Part shown: positions 28,443 through 37,729 of the stretch, piece after piece
Position numbering within the stretch: position 1 is the first letter of the stretch
Layout: every line of letters starts with the position of its first letter
Assembly (NCBI RefSeq): GCF_009797025.1
Contig: NZ_CP047027.1
Coordinates: 682,001 to 746,000 of the forward strand
Source: Cellulophaga sp. L1A9
GTDB lineage: Bacteria > Bacteroidota > Bacteroidia > Flavobacteriales > Flavobacteriaceae
Reading direction: 5' to 3'
Length of the DNA stretch: 64,000 bases
The notes under the pieces: model-generated
Database searches by the model: none
Told to the model about the DNA's origin: nothing
Seen by the model: the letters and a program-made list of their open reading frames with translations, nothing else
Made by a program: the position numbers and the translations under genes

Positions 28443-29140
28443 ATCTTGAATAGCGAGAAGCTAAACCCTTTATTCTTTAGTTTTCTATATTTTGCATAAT
28501 CAAACTCATAGAGAAAAGCTCCTTTCTTAGAGCCAGATTTATCTTTCTCTTCTAATTGAATAAGCATATCAAGAGATAAAAGTTTCTTTCTAAAATTTCG
28601 CGTGTCCATCTTTTTCTGAAAAATTTCTTCGTACAATTTTTGAAGCTGCGGAATGGTGAACTTCTTAGGAAGCAATTCTAATCCGATAGGATAAAATTGA
28701 GCCGCGTTTCTTAATCGGTATAAAGCATCAGCTACCATTTGATTATGGTCTAAAACTAAATCTGGCAATTTTGAAACTTCAAACCATTTGGCTCCATATT
28801 TAGCAGCTAAATTGGTGTTTTTTTCTGTTAGTCTTATTAACGCATATTGCCCTATAGAAATACAGCGCGCCCCTGGATCTCTTTCTACATCGGAATATGT
28901 TTTTAATTCTTCCATAAAAATATCATCCAATCCTGTAAATTCCTGCAATACCCTTTTACCAGCAGCTTCCGCAGATTCATTGGCTAAAACAAAACTACCT
29001 ATCAATGACCACTGCCCTTTCAAAGGCTCTAATTGCCTATTAAAGACTAATAATTTTAGTTCCCCATCATTAAAACCAAAAATTATACAATCTACCGCTA
29101 CATATAATTTAGACGCTAAAGCGTATCTACTCTCTTCCAA
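28439..29140 (-). CDS. NUDIX-domain transcriptional regulator (AraR/NrtR-like)
   Basis: Residues about 10-145 form a NUDIX fold (VDCIIFGFNDGELKLLVFNR, GQWSLIGSFVLANESAEAAG), but the Nudix box is degenerate (AEAAGKRVLQEFTGL lacks the REXXEE pattern), which suggests ligand binding without hydrolysis. Residues about 155-225 fit the winged helix of this regulator family (FTIPQLQKLYEEIFQKKMD, RNFRKKLLSLDML). Bacteroides AraR is a known member. Divergent from galK across a perfect inverted repeat, it is the likely galactose-responsive repressor here; that is inference. Confidence 0.85.
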   Translation of the reverse strand: MEESRYALASKLYVAVDCIIFGFNDGELKLLVFNRQLEPLKGQWSLIGSFVLANESAEAAGKRVLQEFTGLDDIFMEELKTYSDVERDPGARCISIGQYALIRLTEKNTNLAAKYGAKWFEVSKLPDLVLDHNQMVADALYRLRNAAQFYPIGLELLPKKFTIPQLQKLYEEIFQKKMDTRNFRKKLLSLDMLIQLEEKDKSGSKKGAFLYEFDYAKYRKLKNKGFSFSLFKI

Positions 29141-29156
29141 ACGAATTCTTTTTAAT

Positions 29157-29195
29157 CAAATATAATAAATGTAATAATTACATTTATTATATTTG
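29157..29195. promoter_or_regulatory. 39-bp perfect inverted repeat covering both divergent gal promoters
   Basis: CAAATATAATAAATGTAA (29157-29174), spacer TAA, then TTACATTTATTATATTTG (29178-29195): 18-bp arms with no mismatch. Each arm ends in TATATTTG on the outgoing strand, a full match to the Bacteroidota -7 element TAnnTTTG, giving predicted starts a few bases before galK (29214) on one side and the NUDIX gene (29140) on the other. One bound dimer could shut both promoters. No clear TTG was seen at -33, which suggests activator help or weak promoters. Confidence 0.8.
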
Positions 29196-29213
29196 TACTT
29201 CTAATTATGACTT

Positions 29214-30344
29214 ATGAGCTCTTTTATCAATTTTACTCCGGACTTAGTTGTTGAATCACCAGGACGCATCAACTTAATTGGCGAACATACCGATTATAAC
29301 CTTGGCTATGTATTACCAACAGCAATTGATAAAAAAATCACGCTGAAATTACGAAAAAATAACAGCTCTGATTGCAATGTGTACAGTTTAGATAACGAAA
29401 AATCGATTACATTTTCATTAGACAAAATTAAACCGAGCAAACAAAGTTGGGAAAATTACATTTTAGGCGTCTTGCATGAAATACAATTACTCACAGATAA
29501 ACTTGCCGGTTTTGATTGTGTTTTGAACAGTACGTTGCCCATTGGTTCTGGTTTAAGCTCTTCTGCTGCTTTAGAATGTGGACTAGCTTTTGGACTCAAT
29601 GAATTGTTTGATTTAGGACTCTCAAAAACTCAAATTGTAAATTTATCGCGTGCTGCAGAGCATAACTATGTAGGTACTAAATGCGGAATTATGGACCAAT
29701 ATGCTTCTGTAATGAGTAAGTCTGGATACGTCATTAAATTAGATTGTAGAAGCTTAGCATCAGAATACATACCGCTAAACCTTGGAGACCATAAGTTACT
29801 TTTATTAAATACGAATATCTCCCATAGTTTGGCAGATAGTGAATACAATACGAGATTACAAGAATGTCTTACAGGTGTTAACGCTGTTAAGGGATTATAT
29901 CCTTACGTGGCATCTTTAAGAGATGTAGATCATAAAATGTTAACCGCTGTAAAAGAAACGATAACTGCTACTATTTTTAATAGATGTAACTACATTATAG
30001 AAGAAAATGACCGTGTTTTAAAAGCTTCAGAAGCACTTACAAAAGGAGACCTAACTTCTTTTGGGTTGTTGATGTACGGTTCTCATGAAGGGCTTCAGCA
30101 CAAATACGAAGTAAGTTGTCCTGAATTAGATTTTATGGTTGAATATTCTCGTACTAAAGATTTTATTCTTGGTGCTAGAATGATGGGAGGTGGTTTTGGT
30201 GGTTGTACCATCAATTTGATCCATAAAGATGCCATTGAAGACTACATCACAGAAATTGCTAGCGCTTACAAATCAAAATTTAATATTGAATTAGACGCAT
30301 ATATTGCCATGCCAGATCATGGAACTATGCTTAAAACATTATAA
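29214..30344 (+). CDS. galK: Galactokinase
   Basis: A 376-residue GHMP kinase with the galactokinase signature PGRINLIGEHTDYNLGYVLP (residues about 15-34), the ATP-binding motif LPIGSGLSSSAALECG near 106, and MMGGGFGGCTINL near 323. It phosphorylates alpha-D-galactose with ATP, the first Leloir step. galT follows 2 bases after its stop. galE and galM are not in the window. Confidence 0.96.
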   Translation: MSSFINFTPDLVVESPGRINLIGEHTDYNLGYVLPTAIDKKITLKLRKNNSSDCNVYSLDNEKSITFSLDKIKPSKQSWENYILGVLHEIQLLTDKLAGFDCVLNSTLPIGSGLSSSAALECGLAFGLNELFDLGLSKTQIVNLSRAAEHNYVGTKCGIMDQYASVMSKSGYVIKLDCRSLASEYIPLNLGDHKLLLLNTNISHSLADSEYNTRLQECLTGVNAVKGLYPYVASLRDVDHKMLTAVKETITATIFNRCNYIIEENDRVLKASEALTKGDLTSFGLLMYGSHEGLQHKYEVSCPELDFMVEYSRTKDFILGARMMGGGFGGCTINLIHKDAIEDYITEIASAYKSKFNIELDAYIAMPDHGTMLKTL

Positions 30345-30346
30345 TT

Positions 30347-31387
30347 ATGGATACAGTTTTTAACGAAAACCCACATAGAAGATACAATATACTAACCGGA
30401 GAATGGGTATTAGTTTCTCCACACAGAACAAAACGACCGTGGCAAGGGAAAGTTGAGAAACCTTTTATTCCTTTAACTGAAACCTATGACAAAAGTTGTT
30501 ACCTCTGCCCTACCAACACAAGAATGGGTGGGGGTCAAAATCCTGATTATACTACGGCATATTCTTTCGTAAACGATTTTTCAGCTTTATTATCAGACAC
30601 TCCGTCTGGTACGGTAGATGATAATTTATTACAAGCTAAATCTGAAAAAGGATTATGTAAAGTGGTTTGCTTTTCACCCAACCATTCTTTGACCTTACCT
30701 TTAATGAAAGAAGCTGACATTGAAGCCGTAATTAGCCTCTGGCAAAAAGAATACAAAGAACTTGGCGATTTACCCTATGTAAATCACGTTCAGATATTTG
30801 AAAACAAAGGAGATACCATGGGCTGTAGCAATCCACATCCACATGGACAAATATGGGCGCAAGAGTCAATTCCGCAAGAAATTGCGAAAAAAGCAAAAAA
30901 ATTAGGTGATTATTGGAGCAAAAATAAAAAAAGTTTACTTTTATCGTATATTGAGCAAGAATTAAAACTTAAAGAGCGTATTGTAATTGAAAATGAGCAC
31001 TTCGTAGCTTTAGTTCCATTTTGGGCAATTTGGCCTTATGAAACTATGATCGTTCCAAAAAGACATCTTCAAGATATCACTTTAATGAGTGCTGCTGAAA
31101 AAACGGACTTTGCTAAAACTATTAAAGAACTCACCATTAAATACGACAATCTTTTTAGTACAAGTTTTCCTTATTCTGCAGGCATACATCAAGCACCAAC
31201 AGATCAAAAAAATAACGATGAATGGCATTTTCATATGTCATTTTACCCGCCATTATTAAGGTCTGCCACCGTGAAAAAATTTATGGTTGGGTATGAAATG
31301 TTTGCTGATGCTCAAAGAGACATTACCGCTGAGCAAGCGGCTCAAAGTTTAAGAGAATTAGGCAATGTACATTACAGCAAACTATAA
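30347..31387 (+). CDS. galT: Galactose-1-phosphate uridylyltransferase
   Basis: A 346-residue HIT-superfamily GalT: RRYNILTGEWVLVSPHRTKR near the N-terminus, CYLCPTNTRMGG (zinc-site cysteines) near 51, the active-site NPHPHGQIWAQ near 161, and HQAPTDQKNNDEWHFHMSFY near 284 with further histidines. It exchanges UMP between UDP-glucose and galactose-1-phosphate. In an operon with galK and the LacI gene that starts 15 bases later. Confidence 0.96.
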   Translation: MDTVFNENPHRRYNILTGEWVLVSPHRTKRPWQGKVEKPFIPLTETYDKSCYLCPTNTRMGGGQNPDYTTAYSFVNDFSALLSDTPSGTVDDNLLQAKSEKGLCKVVCFSPNHSLTLPLMKEADIEAVISLWQKEYKELGDLPYVNHVQIFENKGDTMGCSNPHPHGQIWAQESIPQEIAKKAKKLGDYWSKNKKSLLLSYIEQELKLKERIVIENEHFVALVPFWAIWPYETMIVPKRHLQDITLMSAAEKTDFAKTIKELTIKYDNLFSTSFPYSAGIHQAPTDQKNNDEWHFHMSFYPPLLRSATVKKFMVGYEMFADAQRDITAEQAAQSLRELGNVHYSKL

Positions 31388-31402
31388 ACAATTACATATG
31401 AT

Positions 31403-32425
31403 ATGAGTAAAAAAATAACCCTAAAAGAATTAGCACTCATATCTGAATTTTCTGTATCTACTATTTCTAAAGCATTATCTGATAATCGAGAAATTAGTAC
31501 AGAAACAAAGAAGAAAATAAAAGCACTTGCTAAGCAATATCATTACCGCCCAAACGCAACGGCAAGAAGCCTTAAGTCTAAAAAAACAAAAACTATTGGT
31601 GTTATCATCCCTAATATTCTAGCCCATTATTTTGCTAAGGTATTACTAGGGATAGAAAAAGAAGTATCTAAAAAAGAATACAGCATCATTACGTGTATCT
31701 CTGATGAATCTTATGAAAAGGAGACCAAAAGTATAGAATTATTTAATTCTGGATGCGTAGATGGCTTTCTTATTTCTTTATCAAAAGAAACACAATCTAA
31801 TAATTTCTACGATGAAATAAACGGTGCGATTGACCAAGGACTACCTGTTGTTATGTTTGATAGAACTTCGGATAAAGTTAATTGCGATAAAGTAACTATC
31901 AACGATTTTGAATCTGCTTATGATGCCACACAATTACTAATAACATCAGATCATAAAAAAATTATTTTTGTTTCTCCTATCGCAGGAACTAATGTAGGCA
32001 ACGAAAGGGAGAAAGGCTATAGACAGGCGATTGCTGATTCCTTTCAAGGAAAAATTGCACCCAAGGTTTTAAATTTCACGGACTATCCTGAATTTACCAC
32101 AACACTAAACCAGTATTTAGAAACAAATATTATTGATGGTATCGTAGCCGCAGATGAATTGTCTGCGATTTACGCTATGAATCTTGCTATTTCTAAAGGC
32201 TATAAGGTTCCTGAAAATTTAGCTGTGATCGGTTTTACAGATGGGATTCTTTCCAATAATAGTAATCCGCCTTTAAGCGTTGTAGATCAACATGAAACAG
32301 AATTAGGTAAAATTGCAGCAGCCACATTAATTCAGCGTATTGAATCTAATGAAACTACAGCGCCCCAAACCATTGTATTACCCTCTGAATTAATTCTGAG
32401 AAAATCTACCCATTTTAAAGGTTAA
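31403..32425 (+). CDS. LacI-family transcriptional regulator
   Basis: 340 residues: an N-terminal helix-turn-helix (ITLKELALISEFSVSTISKA) with the hinge helix YRPNATARSLKS near 50, then a periplasmic-binding-like sensor domain (TIGVIIPNILAHYFAKVLLG). It is the third gene of galK-galT-lacI. It may add a second sugar signal to the locus beside the NUDIX regulator. Effector unknown. Confidence 0.88.
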   Translation: MSKKITLKELALISEFSVSTISKALSDNREISTETKKKIKALAKQYHYRPNATARSLKSKKTKTIGVIIPNILAHYFAKVLLGIEKEVSKKEYSIITCISDESYEKETKSIELFNSGCVDGFLISLSKETQSNNFYDEINGAIDQGLPVVMFDRTSDKVNCDKVTINDFESAYDATQLLITSDHKKIIFVSPIAGTNVGNEREKGYRQAIADSFQGKIAPKVLNFTDYPEFTTTLNQYLETNIIDGIVAADELSAIYAMNLAISKGYKVPENLAVIGFTDGILSNNSNPPLSVVDQHETELGKIAAATLIQRIESNETTAPQTIVLPSELILRKSTHFKG

Positions 32426-32532
32426 TTCTTCCGTTTTAATGGTGTAAAAATTAGTTTGTAATAATTTCCTTCTACTTAAACACGCAATCGTTAAAAATTA
32501 CCGAATGTTCTAAAATAAGAAATCATTTTAAG

Positions 32533-32540
32533 TACTTTTG
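32533..32540 (+). promoter_or_regulatory. -7-like box for the YeeE pair
   Basis: TACTTTTG fits TAnnTTTG and lies 22 bases upstream of the ATG at 32562. An in-frame TTG at 32538 falls inside this box, which argues that the coding region begins at 32562 and not further upstream. Confidence 0.5.
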
Positions 32541-32561
32541 CCAGTTGAAAACAACACAAAA

Positions 32562-33119
32562 ATGAATTTTATATTAGATCCTTGGCCATGGTATGTATCT
32601 GGGCCACTTATAGCCGTGACTATGATTTCCCTAATCCTCTTCGGAAAAACTTTTGGGATGTCATCTAACCTAAGAACACTATGTACTATTGGTGGTGCAG
32701 GGAAATATGCTGATTTTTTTAAATTTGATTGGAAAACTCAAAAATGGAATTTAACGGTCGTTTTAGGAACGATAACCGGTGGGTTTATTGCCTCTCACCT
32801 TCTTTCTAATGGCAGTACCATGGCGCTAAGTGAAGCTACTGTAACTGACTTGCATTCATTAGGATTCAACCATGTAGGTGAATCACTGCTACCACCAGAA
32901 TTATTTGACCTTCAAAATATTTTTAATTTAAAAACTTTATCCATCTTAATTATCTCAGGATTTCTTGTGGGCTTTGGAACACGTTATGCTGGCGGATGCA
33001 CCTCTGGTCATGCCATAACAGGCCTAAGCAATTTACAACTCCCCTCTTTAGTAGCCGTCATTGGTTTTTTTATCGGAGGTTTATTTATGATTTATGTACT
33101 ATTCCCATTAATTTTTTAA
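32562..33119 (+). CDS. YeeE/YedE-family membrane protein, first half
   Basis: I start at ATG 32562 (MNFILDPWPW); the TTG eight codons upstream lies in a promoter-like box. The protein has about 185 residues, four to five membrane helices and the family motif GFGTRYAGGCTSGHAITGL near 143, with the conserved cysteine. YeeE/YedE proteins carry thiosulfate or related sulfur compounds; the family is often split in two in Bacteroidota. The partner gene begins one base after its stop. Confidence 0.85.
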   Translation: MNFILDPWPWYVSGPLIAVTMISLILFGKTFGMSSNLRTLCTIGGAGKYADFFKFDWKTQKWNLTVVLGTITGGFIASHLLSNGSTMALSEATVTDLHSLGFNHVGESLLPPELFDLQNIFNLKTLSILIISGFLVGFGTRYAGGCTSGHAITGLSNLQLPSLVAVIGFFIGGLFMIYVLFPLIF

Positions 33120-33120
33120 T

Positions 33121-33534
33121 ATGAAATTTTTAAAATTCTTATTCGTTGGTATTTTTTTCGGAATAGTTTTAGTGAAATCTGAAGCTGTTTCTTGGTACAG
33201 AATCTTTGAAATGTTTAAATTTCAATCTTTTCACATGTACGGAATTATTGGTTCTGCTGTATTGATTGGTATTATCGCTTTACAAATCATCAAGAAGTAT
33301 AATATAAAAAGTATCGATGGTGCACCCATTAATGTTCCTCAAAAAGACAAAAACTATAAAGCGAATAGTATTGGTGGTGTTATTTTTGGATTAGGATGGG
33401 CATTAGGAGGCGCTTGTCCTGGGCCTATGTATATGCTTTTGGGTACCGGTGTTTTTACTATGATCATCGTTATCCTGTCTGCAATGTTAGGTACTTTTGT
33501 ATATGGGCTACTAAAAAACAAACTACCCCAGTAA
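33121..33534 (+). CDS. YeeE/YedE-family membrane protein, second half (DUF6691-like)
   Basis: A 137-residue membrane protein with four helices and the matching half-site motif GLGWALGGACPGPMYMLLGT near 93, with the second conserved cysteine. Together with the preceding gene it makes the pseudo-symmetric YeeE channel. Sulfur-compound transport is taken from the family; no sulfur-metabolism gene is visible next to it. Confidence 0.85.
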   Translation: MKFLKFLFVGIFFGIVLVKSEAVSWYRIFEMFKFQSFHMYGIIGSAVLIGIIALQIIKKYNIKSIDGAPINVPQKDKNYKANSIGGVIFGLGWALGGACPGPMYMLLGTGVFTMIIVILSAMLGTFVYGLLKNKLPQ

Positions 33535-33590
33535 ATAGCACACTTTTTAAAGAAAAAAATATATTTTAGGTAATTCATAATTTTTTTGAA

Positions 33591-34643
33591 ATGCAACCAA
33601 TTACAACTGCACTATGTTCTTTTGGAATGAGTGGCCGTGTTTTCCACGCCCCATTTATAGCGGTAAACCCAAAATTTACCTTGTACGGTGTCTTAGAAAG
33701 AACTAAAAACTTAGCGCAAGAGAAATACCCCCATATAAAAACGTTTAGGACTCTAGAAGAACTACTCGATGATGATGCCATAGAATTAGTAGTGGTAAAT
33801 ACGCCTAACATCACCCATTATGATTTTGCTAAAAAAGTAATTTTCGCTGGCAAAAATGTAATTATTGAAAAACCTTTTACTGCCACTGTTACAGAAGCAG
33901 AAGAATTAATAGCACTAGCGGAAGAAAAAAATGTTATGATTTCTGTCTATCACAACAGGAGGTATGATAGTGATTTTCTAAGTTTAAAAGAAGTATTAGA
34001 TAGTGGCGTACTCGGGACTATTGTAGAAGCAGAATTTCATTACGACAGGTTTAAGCCTGAGTTAAGTGAAAAAGCACATAAAGAAATCTCAACTGGCGCT
34101 GTTGGAAGTTTGTACGATTTAGGATCACATCTTATAGACCAAGCCATACAATTATTTGGCATTCCAAATGCTATTTTTGCAGATATCGATGCGTATAGAC
34201 CAGAGTCAAAAGTAGCAGATTATTTTGACTTAAAATTATTCTACCCTTCGCACAGGGTTATTCTTAAATCTAGTTATTATATACGCGAACCGCTACCTGG
34301 AAATATCTTACATGGTACAAAAGGTTCTTTTATAAAAACGAAAGCTGACGTACAAGAGAAAGACCTCCAAGCGGGTAAAGTCCCAAATTCAGCCAACTGG
34401 GGAATAGAACCTGAATCTGAACAAGGACTTTTACACACCGAAAAATGCGGAAAACTAATAAAAGAAAAAGTCGCCTCATCAAATGGGGACTACATGGTGT
34501 ATTACGATGCAATCTATGATGCAATTAGCGCTCATAAACCTGTTCCTGTAAGCGCAACCGAAGGTATGGAAGTGATTCGCGTGATTGAAGCGGCACTCAA
34601 AAGTAATCAAGCAAAAAAAGTTGTTTCCTTAGGTAGCAATTAG
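33591..34643 (+). CDS. Gfo/Idh/MocA-family oxidoreductase
   Basis: A 350-residue protein with an N-terminal Rossmann fold (ALCSFGMSGRVFHAPFIAVNP), the family EKP motif in NVIIEKPFTATVTEAEE near residue 88 and the C-terminal domain with GSLYDLGSHLIDQAIQLFG near 171 (catalytic His). It oxidises or reduces an unknown sugar, inositol or related polyol with NAD(P). It is convergent with the small GH16 gene, the stops overlapping by 4 bases, and may not belong to that locus. Confidence 0.88.
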   Translation: MQPITTALCSFGMSGRVFHAPFIAVNPKFTLYGVLERTKNLAQEKYPHIKTFRTLEELLDDDAIELVVVNTPNITHYDFAKKVIFAGKNVIIEKPFTATVTEAEELIALAEEKNVMISVYHNRRYDSDFLSLKEVLDSGVLGTIVEAEFHYDRFKPELSEKAHKEISTGAVGSLYDLGSHLIDQAIQLFGIPNAIFADIDAYRPESKVADYFDLKLFYPSHRVILKSSYYIREPLPGNILHGTKGSFIKTKADVQEKDLQAGKVPNSANWGIEPESEQGLLHTEKCGKLIKEKVASSNGDYMVYYDAIYDAISAHKPVPVSATEGMEVIRVIEAALKSNQAKKVVSLGSN

Positions 34644-35407
34644 TGTTCATACACTTTAATATAATCGATAATAAATTTCTGAGGGAAGATGCTATCATCA
34701 ATAGTATCTCCTCCCAAATTACCACCAACCGCGGTATTTAATATGATAAAAAATGGTTGATTAAAAGGCCAATTTTTTTTTGTTTTATGATCTGGTTTGT
34801 ATTCAAACATTTTAACATCATCAACAAAAAAAATTATTTTATCAGGAGACCAATGTACAGCGTATATATGAAAACCATCTTCAATTCCATTGATTGTAGT
34901 AGTTTTAGTATACGCGTTTTCTCCATATTGCTCATCAAAATGTAGTGTTGTGAATATGGTATTTGGTTTTCTACCAATATACTCAAGTATATCTATCTCT
35001 CCACACAAAGGCCAGCCTACTTCAGAAATGTTTGAGCCTAACATCCAAAATGCTGGCCACAAACCTTTAGCTAAAGGCAACTTCGCCCTTGCTTCTATTC
35101 TTCCGTATTTAAATTCTTTGTTTCCCTTTGTGGTAATTCGCGTAGAAGTATATGTGCTATCTACTTTTTTTATATTGATATGTAGAAAACCATCTTTTAC
35201 CTGATGGTTTTTACGTGTGTAGATTTGTTTTTCATTATTTCCCCATCCACATAATTCCGGACAGCCATCACCTAATTCATAGTTCCAAACAGATTCATTT
35301 AAGGTGTTGCCATTAAAATTCTCTTCCCAAACAAGTCCTTTCTTATTTGCACAACTAAGCCCTGACATTAAAATAAATATCAGGGCTATTTTAGTATATA
35401 CACTCAT
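34640..35407 (-). CDS. GH16 endo-beta-glucanase lipoprotein (laminarinase type)
   Basis: 255 residues with a lipobox at Cys19 (SGLSC). The catalytic motif is CGEIDILEYIG near residue 137, the E-x-D-x-x-E pattern of laminarinase-type GH16; FKYGRIEARAKLP and GLWPAFWMLGSN precede it and the terminal IDYIKVYEH is also typical. It would cut beta-1,3-linked (perhaps mixed-linkage) glucan at the cell envelope. It lies 9 bases downstream of the GH3 gene and ends the PUL. Confidence 0.93.
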   Translation of the reverse strand: MSVYTKIALIFILMSGLSCANKKGLVWEENFNGNTLNESVWNYELGDGCPELCGWGNNEKQIYTRKNHQVKDGFLHINIKKVDSTYTSTRITTKGNKEFKYGRIEARAKLPLAKGLWPAFWMLGSNISEVGWPLCGEIDILEYIGRKPNTIFTTLHFDEQYGENAYTKTTTINGIEDGFHIYAVHWSPDKIIFFVDDVKMFEYKPDHKTKKNWPFNQPFFIILNTAVGGNLGGDTIDDSIFPQKFIIDYIKVYEH

Positions 35408-35416
35408 GTATAATTA

Positions 35417-37681
35417 TTATTCTGTTACTGAAAAATCTGTTTCTAAAGTAGTGCTAGAACTTCCGCCAATAAACACTTTAAATGCACCTGGCTCCACTTC
35501 CCACTTATTATTTGCTGTGTAAAACTGCAGTTTTTCTTTATCAATTTTGAAAGATACTGTTGTAGATTCATTTGGTTTTAAAGAAACCATTTTAAAATCT
35601 TTCAACTCTTTTACAGGTCTAGTAACACTGGCAAAAAGATCTCGTATGTACAATTGCGCTACCTCTTTCCCTTCGTACTTTCCGGTATTTTTCAAGGTAA
35701 AAGAAACCGTAATTGCCTCCTTTTCATTCATTGTTGGTGCACTTAAGGCTAAATTACTATATTCAAAATTTGTGTAACTTAATCCATGCCCAAATGGATA
35801 TAAAGGTTCGTTACTCACATCACTATAATGCGACCAAAAAACAATATCACCTCCAGGACTTGTGGGTCTACCCGTATTTTTATGATTGTAATAGATGGGT
35901 ACTTGACCTACATTTTTAGGAAAAGTCATAGGTAATTTACCACTCGGGTTATAATCACCATACAATACCTCAGCAATAGCATTACCACTTTGAGTACCCA
36001 GTTGCCATGCTTCAACAATTGCTGGAATATGCTCTTCTTCCCAATTAATAGTCAACGGTCTGCCATTCATCAATACGAGAACAACATTCTTATTTACCTT
36101 ATAAATTTCTTTTAGTAATTCTTCTTGCAACCCAGGAATATCTAATGACGTTCTACTACGTGCCTCACCTGTTTGAAAACCATATTCCCCCAATACCATG
36201 ACCACAACATCATTTTCTTTAGCTGTTGCAATAGCTTCTTTAAAACCGGTCTTATCTGTTGTATTGATTTTCGTTTCTTTTATAAAAGCATTTTCGCCCG
36301 TGGTAAGGATAACCCCTTTTTGGTAGGTTAATTTATTCTTTGTATATTTTTGTAATCCTTCTAATACCGAAACTGCTGTATTATCATCACCAGCAATTCT
36401 CCAGCTACCAAGAGGACTATTTTTATCAGCTGCAAGAGGTCCTATAAGCGCTATTTTTAGTCCTTTTTTCTTTAAAGGTAATAGTTGCTTTTCATTCTTT
36501 AGAAGTACAATAGACTTTTTGGCTACATCTAAAACAGCAGCATTATTTTCTTTACTACCAATAACATTCTTTTCCCTTTCTACATCGCAATATTTATAAG
36601 GGTCATCAAAAAGTCCTAATTCAAATTTAACGCGTAATATCCTTTTTACTGCATCATCAATTTTAGCACTATCAACTTTACCTTCTGCAACTAATTCTTC
36701 AATATATTTTACGTAAACGTAAGATTCCATGTCCATATCCGATCCAGCATTTAAAGCTATTTCTGCCGCATGTTTGCCATCTTTTGCATAACCATGAGCA
36801 ATCATCTCACTAATTGAACCCCAGTCAGAAACCATAAAACCTTTATAATTCCACTCTTTCTTTAGTACTTCTCGCTGTAAAAAAGCATTGCCTGTGGCAG
36901 GAATACCATTTAGTTCATTGAAAGAATTCATAAATGTTTTTACATCTGCTTTAATTGCTGCTTGAAAAGGTGGAAAAATAATATTGTATAAGGTTGACGT
37001 ACCCACATCTACCGTGTTATAATCTCTACCCGATTCTGAAAAACCATAACCAGCAAAATGCTTTGCAGTTGCTGCTATTGTATTGGGCGCACTCAAATCA
37101 TCTCCTTGAAACCCCTTTACTCTAGCATAGGCAATCTTACTCCCTAAATAGGGATCCTCACCTGCTCCTTCCATCACTCTGCCCCAACGTGCATCACGAG
37201 AAATATCTACCATAGGAGCAAATGTCCAATTGATACCGCTTGCTGCTGCTTCTGCTGCAGCAACTTCAGAAGATTTACGTATGGCATCTAAATCCCAACT
37301 TGCAGCTTCAGCAAGAGGAATAGGGCTTATTGTTTTATAACCATGTATGACATCAAAACCTATTATCAAAGGAATCCCTAATCGCGTTTCTTCAACTGCT
37401 ATTTTTTGCACTTTACGAACTTCTTCAACCCCAGTAACATTGAGCATAGAACCCACCATACCGGTTTTAAGATGTTCGTATTTTTTAGCAGCATCACCAT
37501 CTTTAGGAGAGGGCCCAGTAACATTCCAAAAGCCATTGTATTGGTTCATCTGACCAATTTTTTCTTGGAGGGTCATTATGGATAGTAGTGAATCTACCTT
37601 TTGATCAATACTTCCTTTTTTTCCTTGACTAAGGCCTAAATTGCAAAACAATCCTATGCAGATAATTACTTTAAAATTCAT
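35417..37681 (-). CDS. bglX: GH3 beta-glucosidase
   Basis: 754 residues: signal peptide about 1-18, N-terminal TIM-barrel domain (PLIIGFDVIHGYKTISPIPL near 100, RDARWGRVMEGAGEDPYLGS, KHFAGYG), the nucleophile aspartate in GFMVSDWGSISEM near 284, a second alpha/beta domain and a C-terminal FnIII-like domain (YPFGHGLSYTNFEY onward). It would release glucose from short beta-glucans in the periplasm. Order and context fit laminarin oligosaccharides from the flanking GH16 enzymes. Separated from the upstream GH16 by a strong terminator. Confidence 0.93.
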   Translation of the reverse strand: MNFKVIICIGLFCNLGLSQGKKGSIDQKVDSLLSIMTLQEKIGQMNQYNGFWNVTGPSPKDGDAAKKYEHLKTGMVGSMLNVTGVEEVRKVQKIAVEETRLGIPLIIGFDVIHGYKTISPIPLAEAASWDLDAIRKSSEVAAAEAAASGINWTFAPMVDISRDARWGRVMEGAGEDPYLGSKIAYARVKGFQGDDLSAPNTIAATAKHFAGYGFSESGRDYNTVDVGTSTLYNIIFPPFQAAIKADVKTFMNSFNELNGIPATGNAFLQREVLKKEWNYKGFMVSDWGSISEMIAHGYAKDGKHAAEIALNAGSDMDMESYVYVKYIEELVAEGKVDSAKIDDAVKRILRVKFELGLFDDPYKYCDVEREKNVIGSKENNAAVLDVAKKSIVLLKNEKQLLPLKKKGLKIALIGPLAADKNSPLGSWRIAGDDNTAVSVLEGLQKYTKNKLTYQKGVILTTGENAFIKETKINTTDKTGFKEAIATAKENDVVVMVLGEYGFQTGEARSRTSLDIPGLQEELLKEIYKVNKNVVLVLMNGRPLTINWEEEHIPAIVEAWQLGTQSGNAIAEVLYGDYNPSGKLPMTFPKNVGQVPIYYNHKNTGRPTSPGGDIVFWSHYSDVSNEPLYPFGHGLSYTNFEYSNLALSAPTMNEKEAITVSFTLKNTGKYEGKEVAQLYIRDLFASVTRPVKELKDFKMVSLKPNESTTVSFKIDKEKLQFYTANNKWEVEPGAFKVFIGGSSSTTLETDFSVTE

Positions 37682-37729
37682 ACTTTCTAATTTGTTATAA
37701 TGATACAGTATATTATTGAAATAAAAAAA

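Noticed and set aside
32538..32561. TTG start for the first YeeE gene
   Set aside because: The TTG is part of a TACTTTTG promoter-like box and the added residues are not family-like.
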